Made by a program: the position numbers and the translations under genes. The notes under the pieces were generated by a model. It searched no databases, was not told where the DNA came from, and worked only from the letters and a program-made list of their open reading frames with translations. Positions 8,548-16,002 of a stretch of DNA of 64,000 bases are shown here, one piece after another; positions within the stretch are counted from its first letter, which is position 1; each line of letters opens with the position of its first letter. Origin of the DNA: Deltaproteobacteria bacterium (lineage in GTDB: Bacteria > Desulfobacterota > SM23-61). Location: contig VGSF01000006.1 in assembly GCA_016875165.1 (NCBI GenBank), positions 35,040 through 99,039 on the forward strand, written 5' to 3'.

Positions 8548-8813
8548 GTAACAATTTAGCGATTTTAAAAAAATTCCATTAAAGCCTTTGTTGAGGGCCG
8601 GGGGTTAGAGCAGAACGCGCCGGAAGCATCGGTTGGGTTTCCGCTTGGCCACTGGGACAAAAGATCTTTTCCTCCGGAGGAGGCGGGGGTTCTTGCCCGC
8701 CCCATATGCGGAGATATAAGCGCCTTATGATTCCAAGGGTTCCGCTCTGGCCCCCGGCCCCGGGAATCCCTTGGCTTCTACAACACACCTTCTTTCAAGA
8801 GGTAAAGTGTTAC
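8548..8813 (+). repeat. 265-bp hairpin repeat, copy B
   Basis: Full copy. The ends GTAACAATTTAGC and AGGTAAAGTGTTAC are inverted. The inner arm GGGCCGGGGGTTAGAGC pairs with GCTCTGGCCCCCGGCCC, where TT faces GG (two G-U pairs if the plus strand is RNA). Internal hairpins include CCTCCGGAGG, GGCGGG..CCCGCC and ATAAGCGCCTTAT. It ends 77 bases before the threonine aldolase start codon, so it would be in that gene's 5' leader if transcribed with it. Confidence 0.85.
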
Positions 8814-8890
8814 ACATTCCGCACTTGAAATTGTCCTCTATTTTTTTTTACCACCCTGTGTTATAAATAACCCAAAAGGAGAGCCTACGC

Positions 8891-9928
8891 ATGAATCGAT
8901 TCATTGACCTGCGCAGCGATACAGTAACCAGGCCAACCCCGGAAATGCACAAAGCCATGTTTGCCGCAATGGTGGGCGATGATGTCTTCGGAGAGGATCC
9001 AACCGTCAACGCCCTCCAGGAAAAAGCCGCCCGGCTCCTGGGCAAGGAAGCCGCCCTCTTCGTTGCTTCGGGAACCATGGCCAATCAGTTGTCCATTAAA
9101 GCCCACACCCAACCGGGAGACGAAGTGATCATTGAGGCCGGGGCTCACGCCATGAATTTCGAAGGCGGGGCCGGAGCCGTGGTTTCAGGAGTCCAGTTCT
9201 TTGGCATCCCCGGTAATCGGGGAATTTTCGATGCCGCACAGGTGGAAGCAGCCATTCGCATTGACGACGTGCATTTCCCCGTGAGCCGGCTGATCGTGAT
9301 CGAAAATACCCATAACCGTGGTGGAGGGGCGGTTTTCCCGCTGAGCAAGATTCACCCAATCCGCGAGCTGGCCACCCAAAGGGGGCTGCGCATGCACATG
9401 GATGGAGCGCGCCTCTGGAATGCCTGCGTGGCCGCCGGTATATCGCCGGCCGAGTACGCTCTACCCTTCGATTCTATCTCTGTCTGTCTTTCCAAAGCCC
9501 TGGGCTGCCCTGTAGGATCTCTGGTTGTAGGGTCCAAAGATTTTATCAAACGGGTGCACCGTTTCCGCAAGATGGTCGGCGGAGGCATGAGGCAGGCTGG
9601 TTTCCTGGCTGCGGCCGGAATCTATGCCCTTGACCATCACATTGACCGGCTGGAGGAAGACCACCGCAAAGCCAAAAAAATGGCCGAGGGTCTGGCCAAT
9701 ATCAAAAATGTTTCCATCAGTCCAGCAGAGGCTGAAACCAATATCCTCTTCTTCGATGTATCCCGGGCAGAGCGGACGGCCCACGAGGTTGCTGCGGATT
9801 TAAGGAAAAAAGGAGTCCTCGTTCATCCCACTGCCAAAACCCGCATTCGCTGTGTAACCCACATGGATGTTTCTTTTGCCGACATCGATCAGGCCCTGAA
9901 TGTGATTGAGGGAGTAATAAAGGGATAA
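8891..9928 (+). CDS. ltaE: Low-specificity L-threonine aldolase
   Basis: 345 residues, a full-length fold-type I PLP enzyme that splits L-threonine or L-allo-threonine into glycine and acetaldehyde in the cytoplasm. The N-terminus [15 protein letters not shown] is the family hallmark. The PLP-binding lysine lies in [14 protein letters not shown] (K202), with [10 protein letters not shown] upstream providing the cofactor-contacting aspartate and the RLWNA motif. AAAGGAG precedes the ATG. The HAD phosphatase gene begins 2 bases after the stop codon, so the two are co-transcribed. Confidence 0.93.
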   Translation: MNRFIDLRSDTVTRPTPEMHKAMFAAMVGDDVFGEDPTVNALQEKAARLLGKEAALFVASGTMANQLSIKAHTQPGDEVIIEAGAHAMNFEGGAGAVVSGVQFFGIPGNRGIFDAAQVEAAIRIDDVHFPVSRLIVIENTHNRGGGAVFPLSKIHPIRELATQRGLRMHMDGARLWNACVAAGISPAEYALPFDSISVCLSKALGCPVGSLVVGSKDFIKRVHRFRKMVGGGMRQAGFLAAAGIYALDHHIDRLEEDHRKAKKMAEGLANIKNVSISPAEAETNILFFDVSRAERTAHEVAADLRKKGVLVHPTAKTRIRCVTHMDVSFADIDQALNVIEGVIKG

Positions 9929-9930
9929 AT

Positions 9931-10617
9931 ATGCTGAGTTACATTCTCTTTGACCTGGATAATACCCTCTATCCCAAATCATTGGGCATTTTCGAGATGG
10001 TCGTCGAGCGCATACGAAATTATATGGAAGATCGCCTGGGCTTTGAAAAAAACCTGGCCCGGGAGCTCAGGCAAAAATACATCAGGGATTATGGTTCAAC
10101 CCTCCGCGGCCTGATGATCCATCAAAATGTCAATCCGGATGATTACCTTGACTATGTTCACGATGTGGGGGTCGAAGAGAGGCTTTCTCCCGACCCGGCT
10201 CTAACGAAACTTTTAGAGTCGATTCCCTTCGATAAAGCTATTTTCACCAGCGGCCATCTTCCCCACGCTAAAAAAGTTCTCCGCTGCCTGGGCGTGGAAC
10301 AATTTTTTCCCCGCATCTTTGACATAATCTGCACCCATTACATCCCCAAACCAAACCCTGAGCCTTATTATCAGGTTCTTGAGCACCTGGGCATTGATGG
10401 ACATCATTGCATGATGATTGAAGACTTGCCGGCAAACCTACTTCCGGCCAAGGATTTGGGCATGACTACAGTTCTTGTAGGACAGGGTGCGGGGAGAATT
10501 GACGGGTTTGTGGATTATGAAATAGAAGATATTCTGGAGTTGGGAGAATTGTTAAAGAAAATATATAAACGAACCGACCTCCGTGCTATAATGACGCTAT
10601 TTCAGGATAGACGATAG
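9931..10617 (+). CDS. HAD-family hydrolase, pyrimidine 5'-nucleotidase (SDT1-like)
   Basis: 228 residues. HAD motif I is FDLDNT (nucleophile D8, acid/base D10); motif II is IFTSG; the motif III lysine is in PKPNPEPY; motif IV is MIEDLPANL. The LDNTLYP start and overall length match the SDT1/pyrimidine 5'-nucleotidase branch, which dephosphorylates nucleotides or small phosphates. It follows threonine aldolase with a 2-base gap. A clear rho-independent terminator stands 39 bases downstream, closing this two-gene unit. Confidence 0.85.
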   Translation: MLSYILFDLDNTLYPKSLGIFEMVVERIRNYMEDRLGFEKNLARELRQKYIRDYGSTLRGLMIHQNVNPDDYLDYVHDVGVEERLSPDPALTKLLESIPFDKAIFTSGHLPHAKKVLRCLGVEQFFPRIFDIICTHYIPKPNPEPYYQVLEHLGIDGHHCMMIEDLPANLLPAKDLGMTTVLVGQGAGRIDGFVDYEIEDILELGELLKKIYKRTDLRAIMTLFQDRR

Positions 10618-10655
10618 GTATTCATGGTTGAGGGAAACATGAAGGTATCCTCCTG

Positions 10656-10697
10656 AAACCCCGTTTCTTACAAAGAGAAATGGGGTTTTGTGTTTTT
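10656..10697 (+). terminator. Rho-independent terminator
   Basis: The stem AAACCCCGTTTCT (10656-10668) pairs with AGAAATGGGGTTT (10676-10688) around a short loop and is followed by TGTGTTTTTT. It ends the ltaE-HAD unit. Confidence 0.8.
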
Positions 10698-10710
10698 TAC
10701 AGCACATTTG

Positions 10711-10856
10711 ATCAATCCGTAAAAAGTCGTCATTCCCGCGCAGGCGGGAATCCAGGATAGTCGCAAGGCATTGTGAAAACTGTCCGCCTGAGGCGGACCG
10801 TTTTTACAGAGGGAATGACGGAAGGACGAATTTAAAGACTTTTTACGAAGCCATCA
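10711..10856. repeat. TCGTAAAAAGTC palindromic element, copy 1
   Basis: The ends ATCCGTAAAAAGTC and GACTTTTTACGAAGCCAT are inverted. Inside are ATTCCCGCGCAGGCGGGAAT, which fits the neisserial dRS3 pattern ATTCCC-N8-GGGAAT, and a CCGCCTGAGGCGG palindrome. Confidence 0.75.
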
Positions 10857-10895
10857 CATTTTATTGAAGAAAACTTTATCTATAGGAGGTGGAAG

Positions 10896-11792
10896 ATGGC
10901 CCGAATGACGAAAAGAAAGGGTACGATGAAAGCCTTCCCATCATTATTATTATTGATGGTCTTTGTTATCCCCCTAATCGAAGCGACTTCCTATTCCGCT
11001 CAGTCCACCATCACCGAAGCCGAAGCGTATGCCTGTATGGGTTATGATAAATCCAGAAAACAGACCGAGGAAGAGGCGCTGACGAATGCCAAAAGAAAGG
11101 CCGTGGAATTCGTCTCCACCTACATCAAGAGCGAAACCCGGGTAAAGGACTTTCAGCTCGAAAAAGACCTTATCGAAGCCTACGCCAATGCCACCGTAAA
11201 GGTTATCCAGGAGATGGAAAAGTCATGGTACCGGGATCCTTCCTCGGGGGATTGCTTTAAGCTAAAGATTAAGGCTGAAGTCCTTCCCGATGAGAAAGCC
11301 ATGACCAAGATAGCCAGAGAAAAGGGGAGCGCCGATGACCCCTCAGCCCCCCTGAACGTTCAGGTCTGGACCGATAAGAAAGAATATGGGAAAGGTGAAA
11401 AGATAAAGATTTATGTCAAAGGGAACAAACCGTTTTATGCGCGGGTCGCCTATAAAGATGCCCAGGGGAAAATACTCCAATTGCTCCCCAATCTTTTCCG
11501 CAAGGATAATTACTTCAATGGAGGCGTGGTTTATGAATTGCCTTCGGGGACTGACCGGTTTGAATTGGAAGTAACTCCCCCGTTCGGCGAGGAAGAAATC
11601 ATTGTCTATGCCGGCACAAACCCTCTGGGGGAAATCGACCTGAAAGCCTCCGGCTCAATTTATGAAGTAAAAACAAAACAGCAGGACATCGGGATTAAAA
11701 CGAGAGCAGTCAAGATAAGACCAAAAGAAGGAGCCCCTGGTTCCGGAGCATCCGAATTCTTTGAAGGTAAAGCGACCCTAAAGACCAGGTAG
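10896..11792 (+). CDS. Exported DUF4384-domain protein
   Basis: 298 residues, with AGGAGGTGG before the ATG. The signal peptide runs to about residue 35 (hydrophobic LLLLMVFVIPL, cleavage near SYSAQS). An N-terminal domain (about 40-140, rich in Glu/Lys helices, with EEALTNAKRKAVEF) resembles the LPP20/DUF-type repeat found beside DUF4384. The C-terminal domain VWTDKKEYGKGEKIKIYVKG...QLLPN is a DUF4384 beta-sandwich. Such proteins often sit beside caspase-like peptidases, and indeed a decayed WD40-caspase gene follows directly. Probably periplasmic; function unknown. Confidence 0.8.
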   Translation: MARMTKRKGTMKAFPSLLLLMVFVIPLIEATSYSAQSTITEAEAYACMGYDKSRKQTEEEALTNAKRKAVEFVSTYIKSETRVKDFQLEKDLIEAYANATVKVIQEMEKSWYRDPSSGDCFKLKIKAEVLPDEKAMTKIAREKGSADDPSAPLNVQVWTDKKEYGKGEKIKIYVKGNKPFYARVAYKDAQGKILQLLPNLFRKDNYFNGGVVYELPSGTDRFELEVTPPFGEEEIIVYAGTNPLGEIDLKASGSIYEVKTKQQDIGIKTRAVKIRPKEGAPGSGASEFFEGKATLKTR

Positions 11793-11835
11793 GGAACAGA
11801 TGAAGGGAAATGGGGCAAGGAAGGGGGGAGAAAAG

Positions 11836-12455
11836 ATGAATAAGGTAATTTGCCGGATTATTATTTTTTTATGCTTATCCCTTCTTTTTCAGGCCTTCCC
11901 GGATGGAGAAGGCGTGGTGTCTTATGCGGGTGAACCGCCCAAAGACCCAATCCTCCGCATAGAAACAGGAATGCATACCGCCAGTATAGAGAGAATTGGC
12001 ATCGACGCAGAAAATCGTTATCTGATTACGGGTTCCCCCGATAAAACGGTGCGGGTATGGGAATTCGCCACGGGAAGGCTGCTTAAGACGATTAGGCCCC
12101 CTATTGGAGAAGGGAATGAAGGCATAATTAAGTCGGTGGCCATTCCCCCGATGGAAAAACGGGCATTGTGAATGAGCTAACCAGCGCGGAGAGCGGGGCC
12201 GTGGTCTTTGCCTCATCCACGGGCAACCAGTATTCCGTCGAAAACCCGGCCTGGAATAACGGCGCTTTTACCAAAGCTGTTGTGGAGGGGATAAGCGGCA
12301 AGGCCGATTACGCGGGCAAGGGCAGGATTACCATCAACATGCTCGACCTCTATATTTCTGAGAGGGTGAAGGAGCTGACCAAGGGCCAACAGACGCCCAC
12401 TACCACCAAGCCCCAAACGATCCCTGATTTCCCGATTGCGGTGAGCCAAAAGTAA
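11836..12455 (+). pseudogene. Collapsed WD40-repeat/caspase-like (peptidase C14) gene
   Basis: The 5' part (start 11836, GGGGGGAG upstream) encodes a signal peptide and the first WD40 blade: HTASIERIGID...TGSPDKTVRVWE, then IRPPIGEGNEG. Near 12150 the frame shifts by one base. The other frame continues DGKTG and then jumps into the last ~95 residues of a caspase-like domain, NELTSAESGAVVFASSTG...NGAFTKAVVEG, ending at 12455. Intact family members have several hundred residues (remaining WD40 blades and the caspase catalytic His/Cys) between these points. The gene has therefore lost its centre by internal deletion plus a frameshift, and no catalytic dyad remains. Confidence 0.8.
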
Positions 12456-12576
12456 AGATACATTATCCCTATATTTCATCCGCGCTCTCTAACAGGACCA
12501 GCGTTGACAAACGAGAGCCCAAGTATTGCGTTATATACGCGCAAAGGTATCATTTCGTCGCATCGGGTTAGCCTGG

Positions 12577-12600
12577 ACGGTTTTTTCAACTGAAAAACCG
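12577..12600. repeat. Perfect short hairpin in a gene-free gap
   Basis: CGGTTTTTTCAAC..GAAAAACCG forms a stem with almost no loop. The surrounding 12456-12720 stretch is AT-rich and I see no gene in it. Confidence 0.4.
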
Positions 12601-12722
12601 ATTAAATAAAAAGGGGACCACGACTTACTCTTCCCCGCATATCCCATTCTCACCGCTCTTTTTATACTTGACGATTTTCTTCTCTTTTTGTTAAGTTGAA
12701 ATCGTAGAAATTATTAACCCAT

Positions 12723-12890
12723 TAATATTGATGGAGTCGTAAAAAGTCCCATTTTCGTCATTGCGAGGAGTTCCGCCAATGCGGGACGACGAAGCAATCC
12801 CGTATTTTCAAGGACTTATAAAAACGAGATTGCTTCGCTTTCGCTCGCAATGACCATTTCGCGACTTTTTACGAGTTCATCAATATTGAT
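12723..12890. repeat. TCGTAAAAAGTC palindromic element, copy 2
   Basis: Bounded by GGAGTCGTAAAAAGTC and GACTTTTTACGAGTTCATC. The interior carries CATTGCGAGGAGTTCCGC..GAAGCAATC and an inverted partner AGATTGCTTCGCTTTCGC. It is flanked by AATATTGAT on both sides and shares the right-hand one with copy 3. Confidence 0.8.
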
Positions 12891-13030
12891 GGATTCGTAA
12901 AAAGTCCTTTTTGTCCCATTTTCGTCATTCCCGCGAAAGCGGGAATCCAGTTATTTCAAGCAGCTCTGGACTCCTGCTTTCGCAGGAGTGACGGCTTTTC
13001 AGACTTTTTACAAGATCATCAATATTGATG
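12881..13030. repeat. TCGTAAAAAGTC palindromic element, copy 3 (tandem to copy 2)
   Basis: Ends GGATTCGTAAAAAGTCC and GACTTTTTACAAGATCATC. The interior has ATTCCCGCGAAAGCGGGAAT (dRS3-like) and CTCCTGCTTTCGCAGGAG. A third AATATTGATG marks its right edge. It lies just upstream of lutA. Confidence 0.8.
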
Positions 13031-13058
13031 ATCCCCCTTCGGTTTAAAGGAGGACACG

Positions 13059-13805
13059 ATGAAAAATATTTCCTTGTTCATACCCTGCACGGTCGATCTC
13101 TTCTTGCCCCATATCGGGGAAGCGACCGTATCCCTGCTCCGCCGACTGGGGATGAACCCGGTCTATCACCAGGAGCAAACCTGCTGCGGCCAGCCGGCCC
13201 TAAACGCTGGCTACCGGCAAGAAGCCAAAAAAGTGGCTAAACACTTCATCTCCGTCTTCGAAAAGGACGAAGTGATCGTGAGTCCCGCAGGCTCCTGCGC
13301 CTGCATGGTGAAAGACCACTATCCAGAGATTCTGGAGAATGAGCCAGACTGGCTGCGCCGGGCCGAGGCTCTCGCTCCCCGGGTATATGAATTATCCCAG
13401 TACCTGGTGGATGTGCTGAAAGTGGAGGACGTGGGCGCTTCCTTTGATGGAAAAGTGACCTACCACGAATCCTGCCACATCCTGCGGGGTCTTGGGGTTT
13501 CGGAGCAACCGAAAAAGCTGATTCAAGCGGTGAAAGGCGCCCAACTGGTGCCCCTCAACGGCGCTGATTCCTGCTGCGGCTTCGGCGGGGAGTTCGCCAT
13601 TAACTTTCCCGATATCTCCGAATCCATGTTGGAAGACAAGCTGGAAAACTTCCTGGCCAGCGGCGCCGACCTGCTGCTCCTTAGCGAGCCCGGTTGCCTG
13701 CTCAATATCGGCGGCTACTTGAACCGCAACCATCCGGGCAAGAAAATCATGCACCTGGCCAGCTTTCTATCTACAAATGGCAGGGAGGCCGGATATGGAA
13801 ATTAA
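13059..13805 (+). CDS. lutA: LutA-like Fe-S oxidoreductase subunit (CCG domain)
   Basis: 248 residues. Two CCG motifs bind Fe-S centres: TCCGQPA (near residue 43) and SCCGFGGEFA (near residue 170), with HESCHILRGLG between them. LutA, LutB and LutC together oxidise L-lactate or related 2-hydroxyacids to the 2-oxoacid at the membrane. The start follows AAAGGAGG. It overlaps lutB by 11 bases, and the order lutABC is canonical. The neighbouring LarA and UxaA/SuyAB-like genes suggest the substrate may be a lactate analogue rather than, or as well as, lactate. Confidence 0.92.
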   Translation: MKNISLFIPCTVDLFLPHIGEATVSLLRRLGMNPVYHQEQTCCGQPALNAGYRQEAKKVAKHFISVFEKDEVIVSPAGSCACMVKDHYPEILENEPDWLRRAEALAPRVYELSQYLVDVLKVEDVGASFDGKVTYHESCHILRGLGVSEQPKKLIQAVKGAQLVPLNGADSCCGFGGEFAINFPDISESMLEDKLENFLASGADLLLLSEPGCLLNIGGYLNRNHPGKKIMHLASFLSTNGREAGYGN

Positions 13806-15249
13806 GACTGAACAATTCACCGAATTGGCCAAAAAGGAGTTGAAGAACGACCGTCAACGCCTCTTCCTCAAGTTAATCCCGCCGGTGATGCGGATGAAGC
13901 GGGAGGCCGGGTTCGGCACGCTGCCCGACGCTCCGGCCGCCATGGCCTGCGGGGCGGCGATCCGGGCCGAAGCCATGGCCAGGCTTCCGGAACTTCTGGA
14001 GGAGTTCGAGAAGAACGCCACGGCCAACGGGATGAAAGTCGTCTGGACGCGGGACGACAAAGAGGCCAACGAGTTTATAAGGAATCTGGCCAAGGAAAAA
14101 GGGATCCAGTACGTGACCAAGGGGAAATCCATGGTCACCGAAGAGACCGCCCTCAACGAAGTTCTGGAAGAGCACGGAATCGAGGTCTGGGAGACCGACC
14201 TCGGCGAATTCATCGCCCAGCAGCTCCATCGCACTCCTTTTCATATTGTGGGACCGGCCATCAATGTCCCCGTGGAAGAGGTCCGGGACCTCTTCATTGA
14301 AAAAATCGGGCTGAAAGAGCCCACGCTGGACCCGGTGCAGTTGGGATACGCTGCCCGCCTGTTCCTCCGTGATAAATTTCACCACGTTAAGATGGGGATT
14401 ACCGGGGTGAACATGGCGGTGGCCGAAACCGGGACGATCATCAACGTGGAGAACGAAGGCAACATCCGTTTCACCAAAGCGTCCCCCCCGATCCAGGTAT
14501 CGGTAATGAGCTTGGAAAAGGTGATTCCCACCATGAAGGATGCCCTCCACCTGGTCCGGCTCCTGTGCCGGAGTTGCACCGGACAGAGGCTTTCCGTTTA
14601 TGTCTCCATGGACAGCGGGCCCAAGAAGAAGGACGAGATCGACGGCCCCGAAGAGCTCTACATCGTCATCGTGGATAACGGTCGGTCCAAAATTTATCAG
14701 GACGTCAAGGCCCGGGAGGTCCTCCGCTGCATCCGCTGCGGGGCCTGCTTGGCAGGTTGCCCGGTCTGGCGGCAAATCGGAGGCTATGCTTACGGTTGGG
14801 CATACTCCGGCCCCATGGGCCAAGTTTTGAATCCGGTGCTTCTGGGGCTGGACAAAACTCAGGAACTTTACCGGGCCTCCACCCTGTGCGGGGCCTGCAA
14901 GAGCATCTGTCCGGTGGGTATCGATCACCCCAGCCTATTCCTTTATTATCGATCCAAAGATGTTCTGGAGGATCCTATTTTTAAGAGCAAAGACCGTCCT
15001 TGGGCGGAAAGACAGTTTTTCAGGATATGGAGCTTTGCAGCCAGCGCTCCCTGGTTGTGGAATCTGGGGGTCCGGATGGCCCGGCCCTTTATAAATAAGG
15101 ATGCCCGCGACGGGATCATCAGCAAAACCATAGGCCCATCCGCGGGATGGTTCCGGAAGCGCGACCTGCCCTCCATGGCCGGATTCACGTTTCACGATCG
15201 GTGGAAGAAAATGCAGAATACAGAATCCAGAGGGCAGAAGTCAGAATGA
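13795..15249 (+). CDS. lutB: LutB-like iron-sulfur protein (LUD domain plus 2x[4Fe-4S])
   Basis: 484 residues from the ATG at 13795, preferred over 13777 because GGGAGG lies at proper spacing. The N-terminal LUD domain (about 60-300) shows GITGVNMAVAETGTI; the C-terminal ferredoxin part has CIRCGACLAGCP and LCGACKSICPVG, ligating two 4Fe-4S clusters. It is the electron-transfer subunit of the LutABC complex. The last dozen residues (from about MQNTESRG) are encoded by an intergenic-type inverted repeat that has run into the gene, so the original C-terminus was probably different. Confidence 0.92.
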   Translation: MEIKTEQFTELAKKELKNDRQRLFLKLIPPVMRMKREAGFGTLPDAPAAMACGAAIRAEAMARLPELLEEFEKNATANGMKVVWTRDDKEANEFIRNLAKEKGIQYVTKGKSMVTEETALNEVLEEHGIEVWETDLGEFIAQQLHRTPFHIVGPAINVPVEEVRDLFIEKIGLKEPTLDPVQLGYAARLFLRDKFHHVKMGITGVNMAVAETGTIINVENEGNIRFTKASPPIQVSVMSLEKVIPTMKDALHLVRLLCRSCTGQRLSVYVSMDSGPKKKDEIDGPEELYIVIVDNGRSKIYQDVKAREVLRCIRCGACLAGCPVWRQIGGYAYGWAYSGPMGQVLNPVLLGLDKTQELYRASTLCGACKSICPVGIDHPSLFLYYRSKDVLEDPIFKSKDRPWAERQFFRIWSFAASAPWLWNLGVRMARPFINKDARDGIISKTIGPSAGWFRKRDLPSMAGFTFHDRWKKMQNTESRGQKSE

Positions 15250-15310
15250 ACAGGGCAGTAAAACTCTTTCCAATTTCTTTATTCTGGATTATGTACTCTG
15301 ACTCCTGAAT
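15213..15310. repeat. Inverted repeat spanning the lutB 3' end
   Basis: CAGAATACAGAATCCAGAGG on the left is mirrored by TTCTGGATTATGTACTCTGA on the right. The left arm is translated as the tail of LutB. It may form a hairpin between lutB and lutC. Confidence 0.5.
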
Positions 15311-15326
15311 TCCCAAGAGGTGCAAA

Positions 15327-15998
15327 ATGGAACAAAGCGTACGGGATGAAATACTTACAAAATTGAAGGCGGCGCCGAAGGCGGCATTTCCTGCTCGCCC
15401 CCATCTGCCCCCCTACAAAACCCTCTCCATGGACAGGGAACAGCTTATTGCCGAATTCATCAACCGTCTGGCGGAAGAAGCGGTCGTGGTTCACCGGGCC
15501 AAAGACTTCCCGGAAGCCCTGGAAAAGCTTACGGTGGTTGCCTTAGAGGAGGGCTTGAAGAAGGTCATGGCCACCACCGATGATGTAGTCTTAAGGCTTG
15601 ACCTGCCGGCCTGGGGCAAGAAGAATGACATCCAGGTCATGACTCCCGAGGATTTTCCCGACCGGGAATCTTACCGGGACGCCGTCTTTGACCAGGCCCA
15701 GGCTGGAATTACCGGGGTCGATTTTGCCGTGGCGGAATCCGCGACCATCGGCCTGGTTCATAACAAAGACCAGGCCCGCCTGGTGTCATTGGCCCCCATT
15801 CTTCATATCGCCATCGCGCCCGTGGATCGCCTCGTCCCGGCCTACGAGCAGGTCATTGAAAAAGTGTTTGGAAATAAGAAGCATTACCCCAGCCAGTTCG
15901 TCTTCATCTCCGGCCCGAGTATGACGGGTGATATTCAGGGAGTTCTCTTTAAAGGAATGCACGGCCCGCGGAAGGTGATCGTAATTCTGGTGGGATAA
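15327..15998 (+). CDS. lutC: LutC-like LUD-domain protein
   Basis: 223 residues, a single LUD domain. GITGVDFAVAESATIG and FISGPSMTGDIQGVL are the two signature segments of LutC/YkgG. It completes the LutABC complex. AAGAGGTG precedes the ATG. The LarA homologue starts 4 bases after the stop, so racemase and oxidoreductase are translated together. Confidence 0.92.
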   Translation: MEQSVRDEILTKLKAAPKAAFPARPHLPPYKTLSMDREQLIAEFINRLAEEAVVVHRAKDFPEALEKLTVVALEEGLKKVMATTDDVVLRLDLPAWGKKNDIQVMTPEDFPDRESYRDAVFDQAQAGITGVDFAVAESATIGLVHNKDQARLVSLAPILHIAIAPVDRLVPAYEQVIEKVFGNKKHYPSQFVFISGPSMTGDIQGVLFKGMHGPRKVIVILVG

Positions 15999-16002
15999 GG
16001 CC

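Noticed and set aside
12723..13030. Tandem TCGTAAAAAGTC elements considered as a CRISPR array
   Set aside because: The units are palindromic, about 150 bases, with dissimilar interiors and no short regular repeats or cas genes.
13873..14928. Long minus-strand open frame opposite lutB (351 codons)
   Set aside because: It lies wholly inside a well-conserved gene, has no recognisable domain or ribosome-binding site, and is explained by GC-rich third codon positions of lutB.
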